Assembly: GCA_003448025.1 (NCBI GenBank)
Contig: DLXL01000643.1
Span: forward strand, 1,009 to 7,401
Direction of reading: 5' to 3'
Source of the DNA: Saprospirales bacterium
GTDB taxonomy: Bacteria > Bacteroidota > Bacteroidia > Chitinophagales > Saprospiraceae
Length of the DNA: 6,393 nucleotides
Shown here: positions 1 to 5,747 of the stretch, piece by piece
Layout: each line of letters opens with the position of its first letter
Numbering within the stretch: the stretch's first letter is position 1
Notes under the pieces: generated by a model
What the model was told of the DNA's origin: nothing
The model's database searches: none
The model's input: only the letters and a program-made list of their open reading frames with translations
Position numbers and translations under genes: made by a program

Positions 1-15
1 TTAGTGTTTTAGTTG

Positions 16-59
16 GCGTTCGGCCGGGGGATTTGGGTCCTCTGGCCGAACGCTTTTTT
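16..59 (+). terminator. Intrinsic terminator of a gene off the left edge
   Basis: A perfect 10-bp stem (16-25 pairs with 44-53, gcgttcggcc/ggccgaacgc) encloses an 18-nt loop and is followed at once by six T residues (54-59). This is the standard shape of a rho-independent terminator read on the + strand. It probably ends a gene lying left of the window. On the - strand no T-run follows the stem, so it would not terminate in that direction. Confidence 0.75.
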
Positions 60-60
60 G

Positions 61-128
61 TACTCCTTTGTGCCTTAAGTGGCTTTGTGGTTTTAATTTG
101 GCGCACTTAGCGTACTTAGCGGTGCACC
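61..128. repeat. Degenerate short-period dispersed repeat
   Basis: Related short words recur at close spacing: ctttgtg at 66-72 and 83-89, and acttagcg at 105-112 and 114-121, ending in the palindrome ggtgcacc (121-128). On the - strand this reads as the 'accgctaagtacgctaag ... accacaaag' type of degenerate element that I know from intergenic regions of Bacteroidota genomes. No ORF of note crosses it. It sits between the terminator and the first gene, so it may form part of that gene's leader or promoter region. Family membership is from memory, not from a search. Confidence 0.5.
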
Positions 129-140
129 CGCAATAGGAAG

Positions 141-149
141 TAAATTTTG
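141..149 (+). promoter_or_regulatory. Possible -7 promoter element for the first gene
   Basis: The sequence taaattttg is one base longer than the Bacteroidota -7 consensus TAnnTTTG. It lies 13 nt before the ATG at 163, which would leave a very short leader. No matching upstream TTG/TTTG box is evident. This is a weak candidate, listed because the two genes at 163-1898 need a promoter and nothing better lies in the 100 bases upstream. Confidence 0.25.
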
Positions 150-162
150 CCGTTTAGGACAG

Positions 163-1056
163 ATGCTTTCCAAAACCACTCTAAGCTTGTATATCCTGGC
201 AATACTGGCGCTTTCAGGATGGATTGCCTATCGGCATTATGAGCAAAAAGTATGGTTGAGGTATGCCGGGTTGTTGCATCAGGATATGGTGAAATGCAGA
301 GTAATAATTGAAAGGGACAATGAAGCCTTGGAAAATAGCATTAAAAAAAAGTCTTATAATTATCCTTGCCAGAAAACCACGTCAGTTTTATATAAAGCCA
401 GACAGATCAATACATTGATCAATCGAACACGCCAATTTTTTCATACTATCCTTGAGACTCATAAAATTTATCCTTGGGCCCAAAGTGCCTTTGCCTACAA
501 TGACCTGCTGGTTTCAAGAGTAGAGCAGGATGTATTACGTCAAAAATTTACAATATTTAGAGATAGCCTTAATTTTTTGCTGACTTCCGATAGAGCCTTG
601 GCCCAACAAATTTCAGAAGCATGTATTATAAATGAAGAAATACTCAACTCAGCACGAACCGATCAAAAAGTGATGTACATATTGGGGTTGGAGCTTCGGT
701 TGCTGGCTTTAGTACATCAGGCGCTGATCAGCCTGGAAGCAGAAGTAACCGTAAAAGATCCAATGCCAGATAGGGTTTTGCCGGCCATCGCTTTGGAAGC
801 GCCTTGTATTAAGGCGGGAAAACCTTTTCTCGGAGAGATATATGGTATTCATTACAGCAGTCAATATGATACCATGCTTCGTTTCTTCGCAAATAATCAG
901 CCATTGCCCAATGAAGGCGGCATAGGTAAACTGAAATTATCCACGAAGGGGCTTAATCAAAAACTGGAGGTCTCCGTTCAGATGAAGCATCCATTTGAAG
1001 ATTCGTATGAAAAAGTAGTCAAAAAAATACCTTTTCAGAACCTATGCAAAAACTGA
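163..1056 (+). CDS. Membrane-anchored protein with GldM-like C-terminal domain (paralog 1)
   Basis: This 297-residue protein is not a family I can name. Residues 7-23 form one hydrophobic segment, so the protein is probably anchored in the inner membrane with the rest in the periplasm. Residues 30-195 look mostly helical, with many charged and long-chain residues. Residues 200-292 resemble a beta-sandwich: a proline-rich entry, then AGKPFLGEIYG (218-228), LRFFANNQPLPNEGGIG (239-255) and HPFEDSYEKVV (276-286). This order (strand, 'N-x-Q/K-x-P-x-x-G-x-G' turn, then a strand ending before a charged 'y' motif) recalls the second domain of GldM, the periplasmic shaft protein of type IX secretion. 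GldM is usually about 500 residues, so this would be a short relative. Its last 13 bases overlap the next gene, its paralog, which implies one operon and translational coupling. Base composition is visibly richer in A+T than in the dehydrogenase and OmpA genes. The GldM relation is an inference from motif shape. Confidence 0.8.
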   Translation: MLSKTTLSLYILAILALSGWIAYRHYEQKVWLRYAGLLHQDMVKCRVIIERDNEALENSIKKKSYNYPCQKTTSVLYKARQINTLINRTRQFFHTILETHKIYPWAQSAFAYNDLLVSRVEQDVLRQKFTIFRDSLNFLLTSDRALAQQISEACIINEEILNSARTDQKVMYILGLELRLLALVHQALISLEAEVTVKDPMPDRVLPAIALEAPCIKAGKPFLGEIYGIHYSSQYDTMLRFFANNQPLPNEGGIGKLKLSTKGLNQKLEVSVQMKHPFEDSYEKVVKKIPFQNLCKN

Positions 1057-1898
1057 TCAAGGATATAGTTCTGGGGCATGGACTTTATGTAGTGCTTTTA
1101 CTGCTGTTAGGCGGCTATGTCCTGTATGTTGAATACTACAATCAGGAAGGCAAACTCAAAGAAGTACTGACGCAAGACTTGCAGGTCGTGGGGAATGTGT
1201 TTTTTGCTAACTATCGACGTCTACATGGAGCAATAATAAAATCTTCCGAAACTTACCCCTTCGAGCAGGCTGAGCATTATTGTAATCGATTAATCCATTT
1301 GGAGCAACAATCAGATTCATTACGTCAGTGGATCACGAACGGAATAGCTGGTAAACACAAGCCTTATTTTCCCGCGCTTAAAGAAGCATATAATAATCAG
1401 GTGGAGTTAGCTACAATCTATTGTGATGAAGATATTGGCGTCAAAAAATCGCTTTCTGCATTCAATCCGGAGATTGCTCCATTGCAAAAATTTGATGGTT
1501 CCCATTTTTTGGAACATGCACAAATCGCAACAATGATAAATCAGTTGATTTCAGCCAATTACTTTGCAACTAAGGTGGCTGGAATTGATAGTAATTGTTG
1601 GGCTCCTTTTAACCTAAGTGCAACTTTTGACAATCTCAATTTCAGCGATAATAATTGGATTCAATCTGATATTATTCTTGGGATTTATAGGCCATATTTA
1701 AATAATGGATCTATTGCCCCTCGTCTCTTCCTCAACCATCAGGAATTCCCCATCAAAGACGGCATAGCACCATTCAAGTATAGGTTTGACACGCCGGGAA
1801 TCCACCCGCTCCAGGTGCGTTGGCAGTATAACCACCCGAATACGGATTCCGTTACGGTGTTTGAAAAAACCTACTACGTGAAGGTGGATAAACCTTGA
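1044..1898 (+). CDS. Membrane-anchored protein with GldM-like C-terminal domain (paralog 2)
   Basis: This 284-residue protein has the same plan as the gene it overlaps. A hydrophobic anchor spans about residues 13-30, a helical region runs to about 180, and a beta-rich C-terminal domain covers 185-282. Residues 227-275 (PRLFLNHQEFPIKDGIAPFK, then HPNTDS) align with 239-285 of the upstream protein: both have an aromatic-rich strand, N-x-Q-x-x-P, then G-I-G/A, and later H-P-x-x-D-S. The 'N-h-q-e-f-P-i-k-D-G-i-a' turn is close in form to the GldM domain-2 turn 'vnGk-x-i-x-x-G-x-g'. A 'YP' pair (71-72) followed by a helix with R/L-rich heptads matches 'YP' at 67-68 of paralog 1. The start ATG lies within the last codons of the upstream gene, 13 bases before its stop ends. 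The next gene, tsaE, has its own promoter core 55 bases downstream, so this is probably the last gene of the operon. Function unknown; a role in the cell envelope is inferred. Confidence 0.8.
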   Translation: MQKLIKDIVLGHGLYVVLLLLLGGYVLYVEYYNQEGKLKEVLTQDLQVVGNVFFANYRRLHGAIIKSSETYPFEQAEHYCNRLIHLEQQSDSLRQWITNGIAGKHKPYFPALKEAYNNQVELATIYCDEDIGVKKSLSAFNPEIAPLQKFDGSHFLEHAQIATMINQLISANYFATKVAGIDSNCWAPFNLSATFDNLNFSDNNWIQSDIILGIYRPYLNNGSIAPRLFLNHQEFPIKDGIAPFKYRFDTPGIHPLQVRWQYNHPNTDSVTVFEKTYYVKVDKP

Positions 1899-1952
1899 TT
1901 TGTGAATTGCTTTATACCATCCCCTCCTGCCCGGATATAGCTCAAATCCTTG

Positions 1953-1960
1953 TACCTTTG
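1953..1960 (+). promoter_or_regulatory. TAccTTTG -7 promoter element for tsaE
   Basis: An exact match to the Bacteroidota -7 consensus TAnnTTTG lies 29 bases before the tsaE ATG, in the gap after the preceding gene. Transcription would begin a few bases further on, giving a leader of roughly 20-25 nt. No clear -33 TTG box is visible. The same nine bases, tacctttgc, occur before the dehydrogenase gene, which supports both calls. Confidence 0.6.
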
Positions 1961-1989
1961 CCAGGCGTTTTTCCGCTTGCCTTGTATTC

Positions 1990-2415
1990 ATGGATTGGCT
2001 GCTACATTCTCCTGACGACCTGCCTGCTATTATGCCGGAAATCATTTCCGCGCTGGGCGCCCGCCGCAAAATTGCCCTTTACGGCGAAATGGGCGCTGGT
2101 AAAACCACCTTTGTGAAAGCTTTGAGTGCGCACCTGGGTGTAAAAGACAATACCTCCAGTCCTACCTTTTCCCTGATCAATGAATACCATTATATAGCAC
2201 CAGACGGTTCGTCGGCCTTGCTGCACCACCTGGATCTGTACCGGTTAAAAAATGCGAACGAGGCATTCGATATCGGACTGGACGATCTGATGCACGATCC
2301 ATGGTTCTGCATTGTGGAATGGCCACAAATCGCGGAAGGGTTTTTTCCGGAAAATTCGGCCAGCATCCACATCGAAATATTAGGCGAAACCCAAAGGAGA
2401 ATTGTTTTGTCCTGA
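1990..2415 (+). CDS. tsaE: TsaE, ATPase of tRNA threonylcarbamoyladenosine (t6A) synthesis
   Basis: TsaE (YjeE) is the small cytoplasmic P-loop ATPase that works with TsaB and TsaD to place the threonylcarbamoyl group on A37 of tRNAs reading ANN codons. All family marks are present in 141 residues, the usual length. The Walker A loop is GEMGAGKT (32-39), the conserved switch-like SPTF is at 57-60, H-x-D-L-Y-R is at 80-85 with Asp82, and the V-E-W motif is at 109-111. The ATG at 1990 is chosen because it follows the TAccTTTG element at 1953-1960 by a normal leader length and gives the usual N-terminus, with the Walker A loop about 30 residues in. There is no Shine-Dalgarno sequence, as expected in this phylum. 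TsaB and TsaD are not in the window. A large inverted repeat begins four bases after the stop codon. Confidence 0.95.
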   Translation: MDWLLHSPDDLPAIMPEIISALGARRKIALYGEMGAGKTTFVKALSAHLGVKDNTSSPTFSLINEYHYIAPDGSSALLHHLDLYRLKNANEAFDIGLDDLMHDPWFCIVEWPQIAEGFFPENSASIHIEILGETQRRIVLS

Positions 2416-2418
2416 CAA

Positions 2419-2487
2419 TGTATGCCGGAATGGTATTCCGGCCAGCAGGGCAAAGCCGCTCAAAGCCGGAATACCTTCCGGCATACA
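2419..2487. repeat. Long inverted repeat with self-folding arms, possible terminator
   Basis: The left arm (2419-2442) pairs with the right arm (2465-2487) over 23 bp with one unpaired base, around a 22-nt loop. Each arm is itself a near-perfect hairpin: gccggaat/attccggc at 2424-2431 and 2435-2442 with a 3-nt loop, and gccggaa/ttccggc at 2465-2471 and 2476-2482 with a 4-nt loop. The RNA or DNA could therefore fold as one long hairpin or as two small ones. The loop holds caaagccg twice (2451-2458, 2461-2468). It begins four bases after the tsaE stop. No T-run follows on either strand, so it may act as a transcript end or mRNA stabiliser without being a classical terminator. The form also recalls REP/BIME elements. 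Confidence 0.75.
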
Positions 2488-2506
2488 GCCAAGCCCAACG
2501 TCAACT

Positions 2507-2554
2507 AAAACACCCAAACACTAAAACTCCCAAACACTCAAACACTCAAACACT
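2507..2554. repeat. 8-bp tandem array (caaacact type), G-free on the + strand
   Basis: Six consecutive octamers can be read: aaaacacc, caaacact, aaaactcc, caaacact, caaacact, caaacact. The last three (2531-2554) are exact, and the copy at 2515-2522 is in the same phase. From 2501 to 2567 the + strand has no G at all. The array stops six bases before the promoter core at 2561. The 12-mer caactaaaacac that opens the tract (2502-2513) also occurs in reverse orientation at window positions 4-15, so the tract probably belongs to a dispersed family in this genome. Confidence 0.8.
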
Positions 2555-2560
2555 AATCAC

Positions 2561-2568
2561 TACCTTTG
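2561..2568 (+). promoter_or_regulatory. TAccTTTG -7 promoter element for the amino acid dehydrogenase
   Basis: An exact TAnnTTTG core lies 40 bases before the ATG at 2609, giving a predicted leader near 30-35 nt. The first G in some 67 bases is the final base of this element. The position where a -33 box would sit is filled by the octamer array, and no TTG is present there. Confidence 0.65.
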
Positions 2569-2608
2569 CGCCGCAAATCCCCTGATCATCTCACCCACCA
2601 CATATTCC

Positions 2609-3844
2609 ATGGAAGAACTCCTGCAAAAGTACAAGGAGAAAAAGCCCGAAATCATTTTTGAATGGCACGATGAAGAAACCGGCGCTGAAGGCTGGATCGT
2701 GATCAATTCCCTCCGAAACGGAGCTGCCGGCGGCGGCACACGCATGCGCAAAGGACTAACCTGCGAAGAAGTTGTTTCTTTGGCCAAAGTTATGGAAATC
2801 AAGTTCAGCGTTTGTGGACCTGCCATTGGAGGCGCCAAAAGCGGCATTAACTTCGATCCCTCCGATCCGCGCAGGCTGGAAGTACTGGAACGCTGGTACC
2901 GTGCAGCCCTTCCCATCTTGAAAAACTACTACGGAACCGGCGGCGATCTGAACGTAGACGAGATCAAAGACGTAGTTCCTATTACTGAGGCGCTGGGCCT
3001 CTGGCACCCGCAAGAAGGCATCGTCCGCGGGCACTTTAAGCCCTCTGAAGGCCAACAGATTAACATTATTGGTCAGTTGCGCTACGGCTGCACCAAAATA
3101 GTGGAAGATCTGGAATACGTTCCGGAAGGAGGCAAGCACAAATACGCGGTAGCAGATTTGATAACCGGTTACGGTGTGGCAGAATCAGTGCGCCATTTTT
3201 ATGACATTTTCCACCATAGTGATCTGAATGGTAAAACGGCTATTATTCAGGGGTGGGGAAATGTAGCTTCGGCTGCAGCTTGTTACCTGGCTAAAGAAGG
3301 GGTGAAAATTGTGGGTATTATTGATCGTGATGGTGGGATCATTGCTCCGGAAGGCTTGAGTCTCGACGAAGTAAAGCAACTTTTCAATGAAAAGGCCGGC
3401 AACAAACTGCACAGTCACCGAATGTTGCCATTCCAGGAGGTAAATGAAAAGATCTGGAAGCTTGGCGCTGATATTTTTATACCGGGCGCAGCATCCAAGC
3501 TCGTTACCCGTGAACAAGTAGACAGCATGCTGGCCGGCGGAATTGAGGTAATCGCATGCGGCGCCAATGTCCCATTTGTGGATGATCAGGTATTCTTTGG
3601 TCCTACAGCCAGATATGCTGATGAGCATACCGCAGTAATCCCTGATTTCGTTTCAAACTGCGGAATGGCACGTGTTTTTGCCTACCTGATGCAACCCGAT
3701 GCTGTCATGACAGACCGGGCTATTTTCTCGGATACTTCAGTAACAATTCGCAGGGCGTTGGAAGAAGTTAGAAAAAATAACGATTTTCCCCGAAAAATAT
3801 CCACAACCGCCCTATTTTTGGCGCTGAAAAAGCTGGGTATTTGA
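2609..3844 (+). CDS. Glu/Leu/Phe/Val-family amino acid dehydrogenase
   Basis: This is a cytoplasmic NAD(P)-dependent enzyme that would reversibly deaminate an L-amino acid to its 2-oxo acid and ammonia. In 411 residues it shows the family's two domains. The N-terminal catalytic domain has GGGTRM (41-46), a substrate-binding lysine at 65 (MEIK), the catalytic lysine at 77 in GGAKSGI, and the catalytic aspartate probably at 113 in GGDLNVDE. Lys65 and Lys77 are 12 apart, as I recall for leucine dehydrogenase. The C-terminal Rossmann domain has TGYGV (186-190), the nucleotide loop GWGNVAS (215-221) and an acidic residue, Asp239, at the end of the second strand, which favours NAD over NADP. The turn GGGTRM is of the leucine dehydrogenase type. 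The 'K-G-G-h-R' of glutamate dehydrogenases, whose lysine holds the side-chain carboxylate, is absent, so glutamate is not assured as substrate. It is probably monocistronic, behind its own promoter at 2561-2568. Confidence 0.9.
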   Translation: MEELLQKYKEKKPEIIFEWHDEETGAEGWIVINSLRNGAAGGGTRMRKGLTCEEVVSLAKVMEIKFSVCGPAIGGAKSGINFDPSDPRRLEVLERWYRAALPILKNYYGTGGDLNVDEIKDVVPITEALGLWHPQEGIVRGHFKPSEGQQINIIGQLRYGCTKIVEDLEYVPEGGKHKYAVADLITGYGVAESVRHFYDIFHHSDLNGKTAIIQGWGNVASAAACYLAKEGVKIVGIIDRDGGIIAPEGLSLDEVKQLFNEKAGNKLHSHRMLPFQEVNEKIWKLGADIFIPGAASKLVTREQVDSMLAGGIEVIACGANVPFVDDQVFFGPTARYADEHTAVIPDFVSNCGMARVFAYLMQPDAVMTDRAIFSDTSVTIRRALEEVRKNNDFPRKISTTALFLALKKLGI

Positions 3845-3979
3845 TAAGAATAACCGACTATTGCCCAGTTTTTCTAATCTGCTTGAAGACGAAATCCCTC
3901 TTCCCTAGCGATAAATGCCCTAAAAAACGGGAAACGAACAAAACTGTAACATTCATTTCATTAAAAATTCAGCAACCCT

Positions 3980-5416
3980 ATGACGGTTCGGAAATTAACT
4001 TTTACGCTCCTTTTGACCTCTTTTGGGCTGGGTTTGGCTGCACAGGATGCAGGCACCTACCGCTCATTCACTCCTGCCGACCAGTGGGAATTGGGCGTTG
4101 ACCTCGGTACACCTATGATAATTGGCGATATCGATGCGAAATTCCCAGGTTTCGGCGGCGGCCTTCACGTACGCAAATCCCTCGGCCACGTATTCTCTGT
4201 ACGCCTGGGTGGTTTGTATGGTTCTATGAAAAACGAAAACACCGGCACTAATACCGACCAATCTGAAACCTCTTGGTTCAGCGGAAGCGGTCAGTTGGTG
4301 ATGACGGTGAATAACCTCCGTTTCGACAAGCCTTACCGCAAAGTAGGCCTGAATGTATACGGTGGCTTGGGCTACGCTTCAACAAACGTTACCTTCAACG
4401 GTACTGAACTGGATCCAAAACCTGCCGGTGCTACTGTTGAGTTCGGTGCAGGCCTGGCTTTCCGCTTCAGCTCCAAATTCAACCTCGGTGTTGAATACAC
4501 CGTAGCTCAAATGCTTGGCTCTGACGGCGACCTGCTCGACGGCGATAACAACGTTGGCGACAGCCGCACTACTTACCGCGACGCTTTCCACTGGCCACAC
4601 TTGTCTTTGAACTTCAACCTGGGTGGCAAAGACAAAGCAGGTAACAAAAAATCCGAGCCACTCTACTGGGTGAACCCAATGGAAACGGCTGGTAACGCTA
4701 TCTCTGAACTCGAAAAGCGTCCGATCTACGATCCAACTGACACCGATGGTGACGGCATCATCGACGCTATCGACGACGAAGACAACAGCCCTGCAGGCGC
4801 TCGCGTAGATACTAAAGGTGTAACGCTTGACTCTGATGGCGACAAAGTACCTAACTACATGGACAAAGAGCCATTCTCTCCTCCAGGTTACACGGTGAAC
4901 AAAGACGGTGTTGCTCAGGTGCCAAAACCAATCACTGAAGCTGACGTTAACCGTATTGTTGACGCTAAGATCGCTGCAATCAAAATTCCGGAACCAAAGC
5001 CTACAGAATGGTTCCTCCCAATGGTGAACTTTACAGATAACAGCTACAGCGTTCGTTTCGGCGAGTACGATAAACTGTACCAGGTTGCTTCTGTATTGAA
5101 AGCTAACCCAAGCCTGAAAGTAGTAGCCGTTGGTCACACCGACGCTCGTGGACCAGAAGGTTACAATGCCGTTCTTTCTTACAACCGCGCTAAAGCTGCT
5201 ATTGAAACCCTTGTTTCTCAATACGGTGTTTCTCGTGACCGCGTGATCCTCAATTGGGCTGGTGAAACCACTACCCTCGTTCCTGCTAAAGGTTCTAACT
5301 CTATGAACCGTCGTGTGGAATTCCGCGTAGCCAAAGGCGAAACCGAAATGGCTCGTCCGGAAGGTAAAGAAGCAGGCAAAGGCAGCTTCAAAGGCAACAA
5401 AGACGCCGGCTATTAA
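3980..5416 (+). CDS. Outer-membrane OmpA-family protein with TSP3-type calcium repeats
   Basis: This 478-residue protein probably anchors the outer membrane to peptidoglycan. Residues 1-21 are a signal peptide (R4 K5, hydrophobic core, cleavage likely after Ala21 in LAA|QD). Residues 30-215 have alternating beta-barrel-like strands with Gly and aromatic residues. Acidic calcium-type repeats follow, DTDGDGIID (254-262) and DSDGDKVPNYMD (284-295). After a Pro-rich linker (about 313-342) comes the OmpA C-terminal domain at about 343-450. Its GHTDARG (385-391) and YNRAKA (401-406) supply Asp388 and Arg403, spaced 15 apart like the diaminopimelate-binding pair of OmpA, and NRRVEF (443-448) closes the domain. 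A Gly/Lys-rich tail of 28 residues follows. Codon choice is strongly biased (many gct, cgt, aac, gac, ggt), unlike the first two genes, which suggests high expression. The 135-base gap upstream has only a poor -7 candidate (taacattc at 3947). A strong hairpin follows the stop, so the transcript is probably single-gene. Confidence 0.92.
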   Translation: MTVRKLTFTLLLTSFGLGLAAQDAGTYRSFTPADQWELGVDLGTPMIIGDIDAKFPGFGGGLHVRKSLGHVFSVRLGGLYGSMKNENTGTNTDQSETSWFSGSGQLVMTVNNLRFDKPYRKVGLNVYGGLGYASTNVTFNGTELDPKPAGATVEFGAGLAFRFSSKFNLGVEYTVAQMLGSDGDLLDGDNNVGDSRTTYRDAFHWPHLSLNFNLGGKDKAGNKKSEPLYWVNPMETAGNAISELEKRPIYDPTDTDGDGIIDAIDDEDNSPAGARVDTKGVTLDSDGDKVPNYMDKEPFSPPGYTVNKDGVAQVPKPITEADVNRIVDAKIAAIKIPEPKPTEWFLPMVNFTDNSYSVRFGEYDKLYQVASVLKANPSLKVVAVGHTDARGPEGYNAVLSYNRAKAAIETLVSQYGVSRDRVILNWAGETTTLVPAKGSNSMNRRVEFRVAKGETEMARPEGKEAGKGSFKGNKDAGY

Positions 5417-5441
5417 TTGATAGCTTCCGTCTTGTCATAAC

Positions 5442-5473
5442 AATGGGCAATCCCTTCGCTGGGGTTGCCCATT
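5442..5473 (+). terminator. Hairpin terminator of the OmpA-family gene
   Basis: A 13-bp stem (5442-5454 with 5461-5473, one G-T wobble) closes a 6-nt loop, ttcgct, 25 bases after the stop codon. Only a loose T-rich stretch (cgtattta) follows, so it is a stable hairpin with a weak tail. Its position and strength make it the likely transcript end of the gene at 3980-5416. The stem could act on either strand. Confidence 0.7.
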
Positions 5474-5501
5474 CGTATTTATGGAAAGTCCTGGTGGTAT
5501 T

Positions 5502-5670
5502 TGTTTCCCGCGGAGTTATGTTTCCCGCAGATTTACAGAGATTTTTCCGCTGATTTTCGCAGAACACATTCGGCCTGAGATTCCGTTTAGGGAAAGAAAA
5601 TACCAAGAAAAATCTGCCGAAGGCAGAAAAAATCCGTGTCATCCGTGTTCCAAAAATCCGTGTCATCCCA
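5502..5670. repeat. Dispersed intergenic repeat (cccgcagattt / atccgtgtcatcc type)
   Basis: This accounts for most of the 331-base gap between the OmpA gene and the DUF3108 gene (5417-5747). The 10-mer tgtttcccgc recurs at 5502-5511 and 5519-5528. A run of related words, cagattt, ccgctgatttt and cgcaga, follows. The exact 17-mer aaaaatccgtgtcatcc is found at 5628-5644 and 5652-5668, 24 apart. I know similar degenerate tracts from intergenic DNA of many Bacteroidota genomes. The short ORFs crossing it, such as the 64-codon one at 5481-5675, translate to low-complexity repeats and are not genes. The stretch from 5671 to 5747 shows no clear promoter core. Confidence 0.65.
5613..5627 (-). terminator. 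Hairpin with TTCG loop and T-run on the - strand
   Basis: On the - strand this reads tctgcc-ttc-ggcaga, a 6-bp stem that includes a C(TTCG)G tetraloop, followed by five T residues. The form is that of a small intrinsic terminator for - strand transcription, yet no - strand gene lies to its right inside the window. It is embedded in the dispersed repeat and may be part of that element. Confidence 0.4.
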
Positions 5671-5747
5671 AGTAATAAACAATCCATTAACCACGTTCAA
5701 AGGAACTTTTTTCAAACTCCTGCGTCTACATACCAAATCACTGCATT

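Noticed and set aside
1895..2116. 73-codon + strand frame starting at a TTG
   Set aside because: It runs in another frame across the start of tsaE, including its Walker A codons, and has no motif of its own.
1698..2229. Two - strand frames (1698-2069 and 2002-2229) over the end of paralog 2 and tsaE
   Set aside because: Both overlap well-supported + strand genes and show no family motifs.
2507..2554. Tandem array considered as a CRISPR
   Set aside because: Units are 8 bp, contiguous and without spacers; there is no cas gene.
2301..2585. 94-codon + strand frame
   Set aside because: It overlaps the tsaE 3' end, then translates the inverted repeat and the octamer array into repeated NTKTPKHSNTQ-like residues.
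2560..3628. Three - strand frames within the dehydrogenase gene
   Set aside because: They are antisense shadows of a gene with complete catalytic and Rossmann motifs.
3841..4101. 86-codon + strand frame between the dehydrogenase and OmpA genes
   Set aside because: It starts at a TTG overlapping the dehydrogenase stop and runs out of frame into the OmpA signal-peptide region; no motif.
4379..5221. 280-codon open frame on the - strand inside the OmpA gene
   Set aside because: It is antisense to a clear OmpA-family gene. Strong codon bias in that gene removes stops from the opposite strand. The translation is low-complexity, rich in V, F and W, with no recognisable domain.
5388..5687. 99-codon - strand frame with repeated MTRIF
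   Set aside because: The repeated residues come from the 17-mer direct repeat in the dispersed element, so this is not a protein-coding signal.
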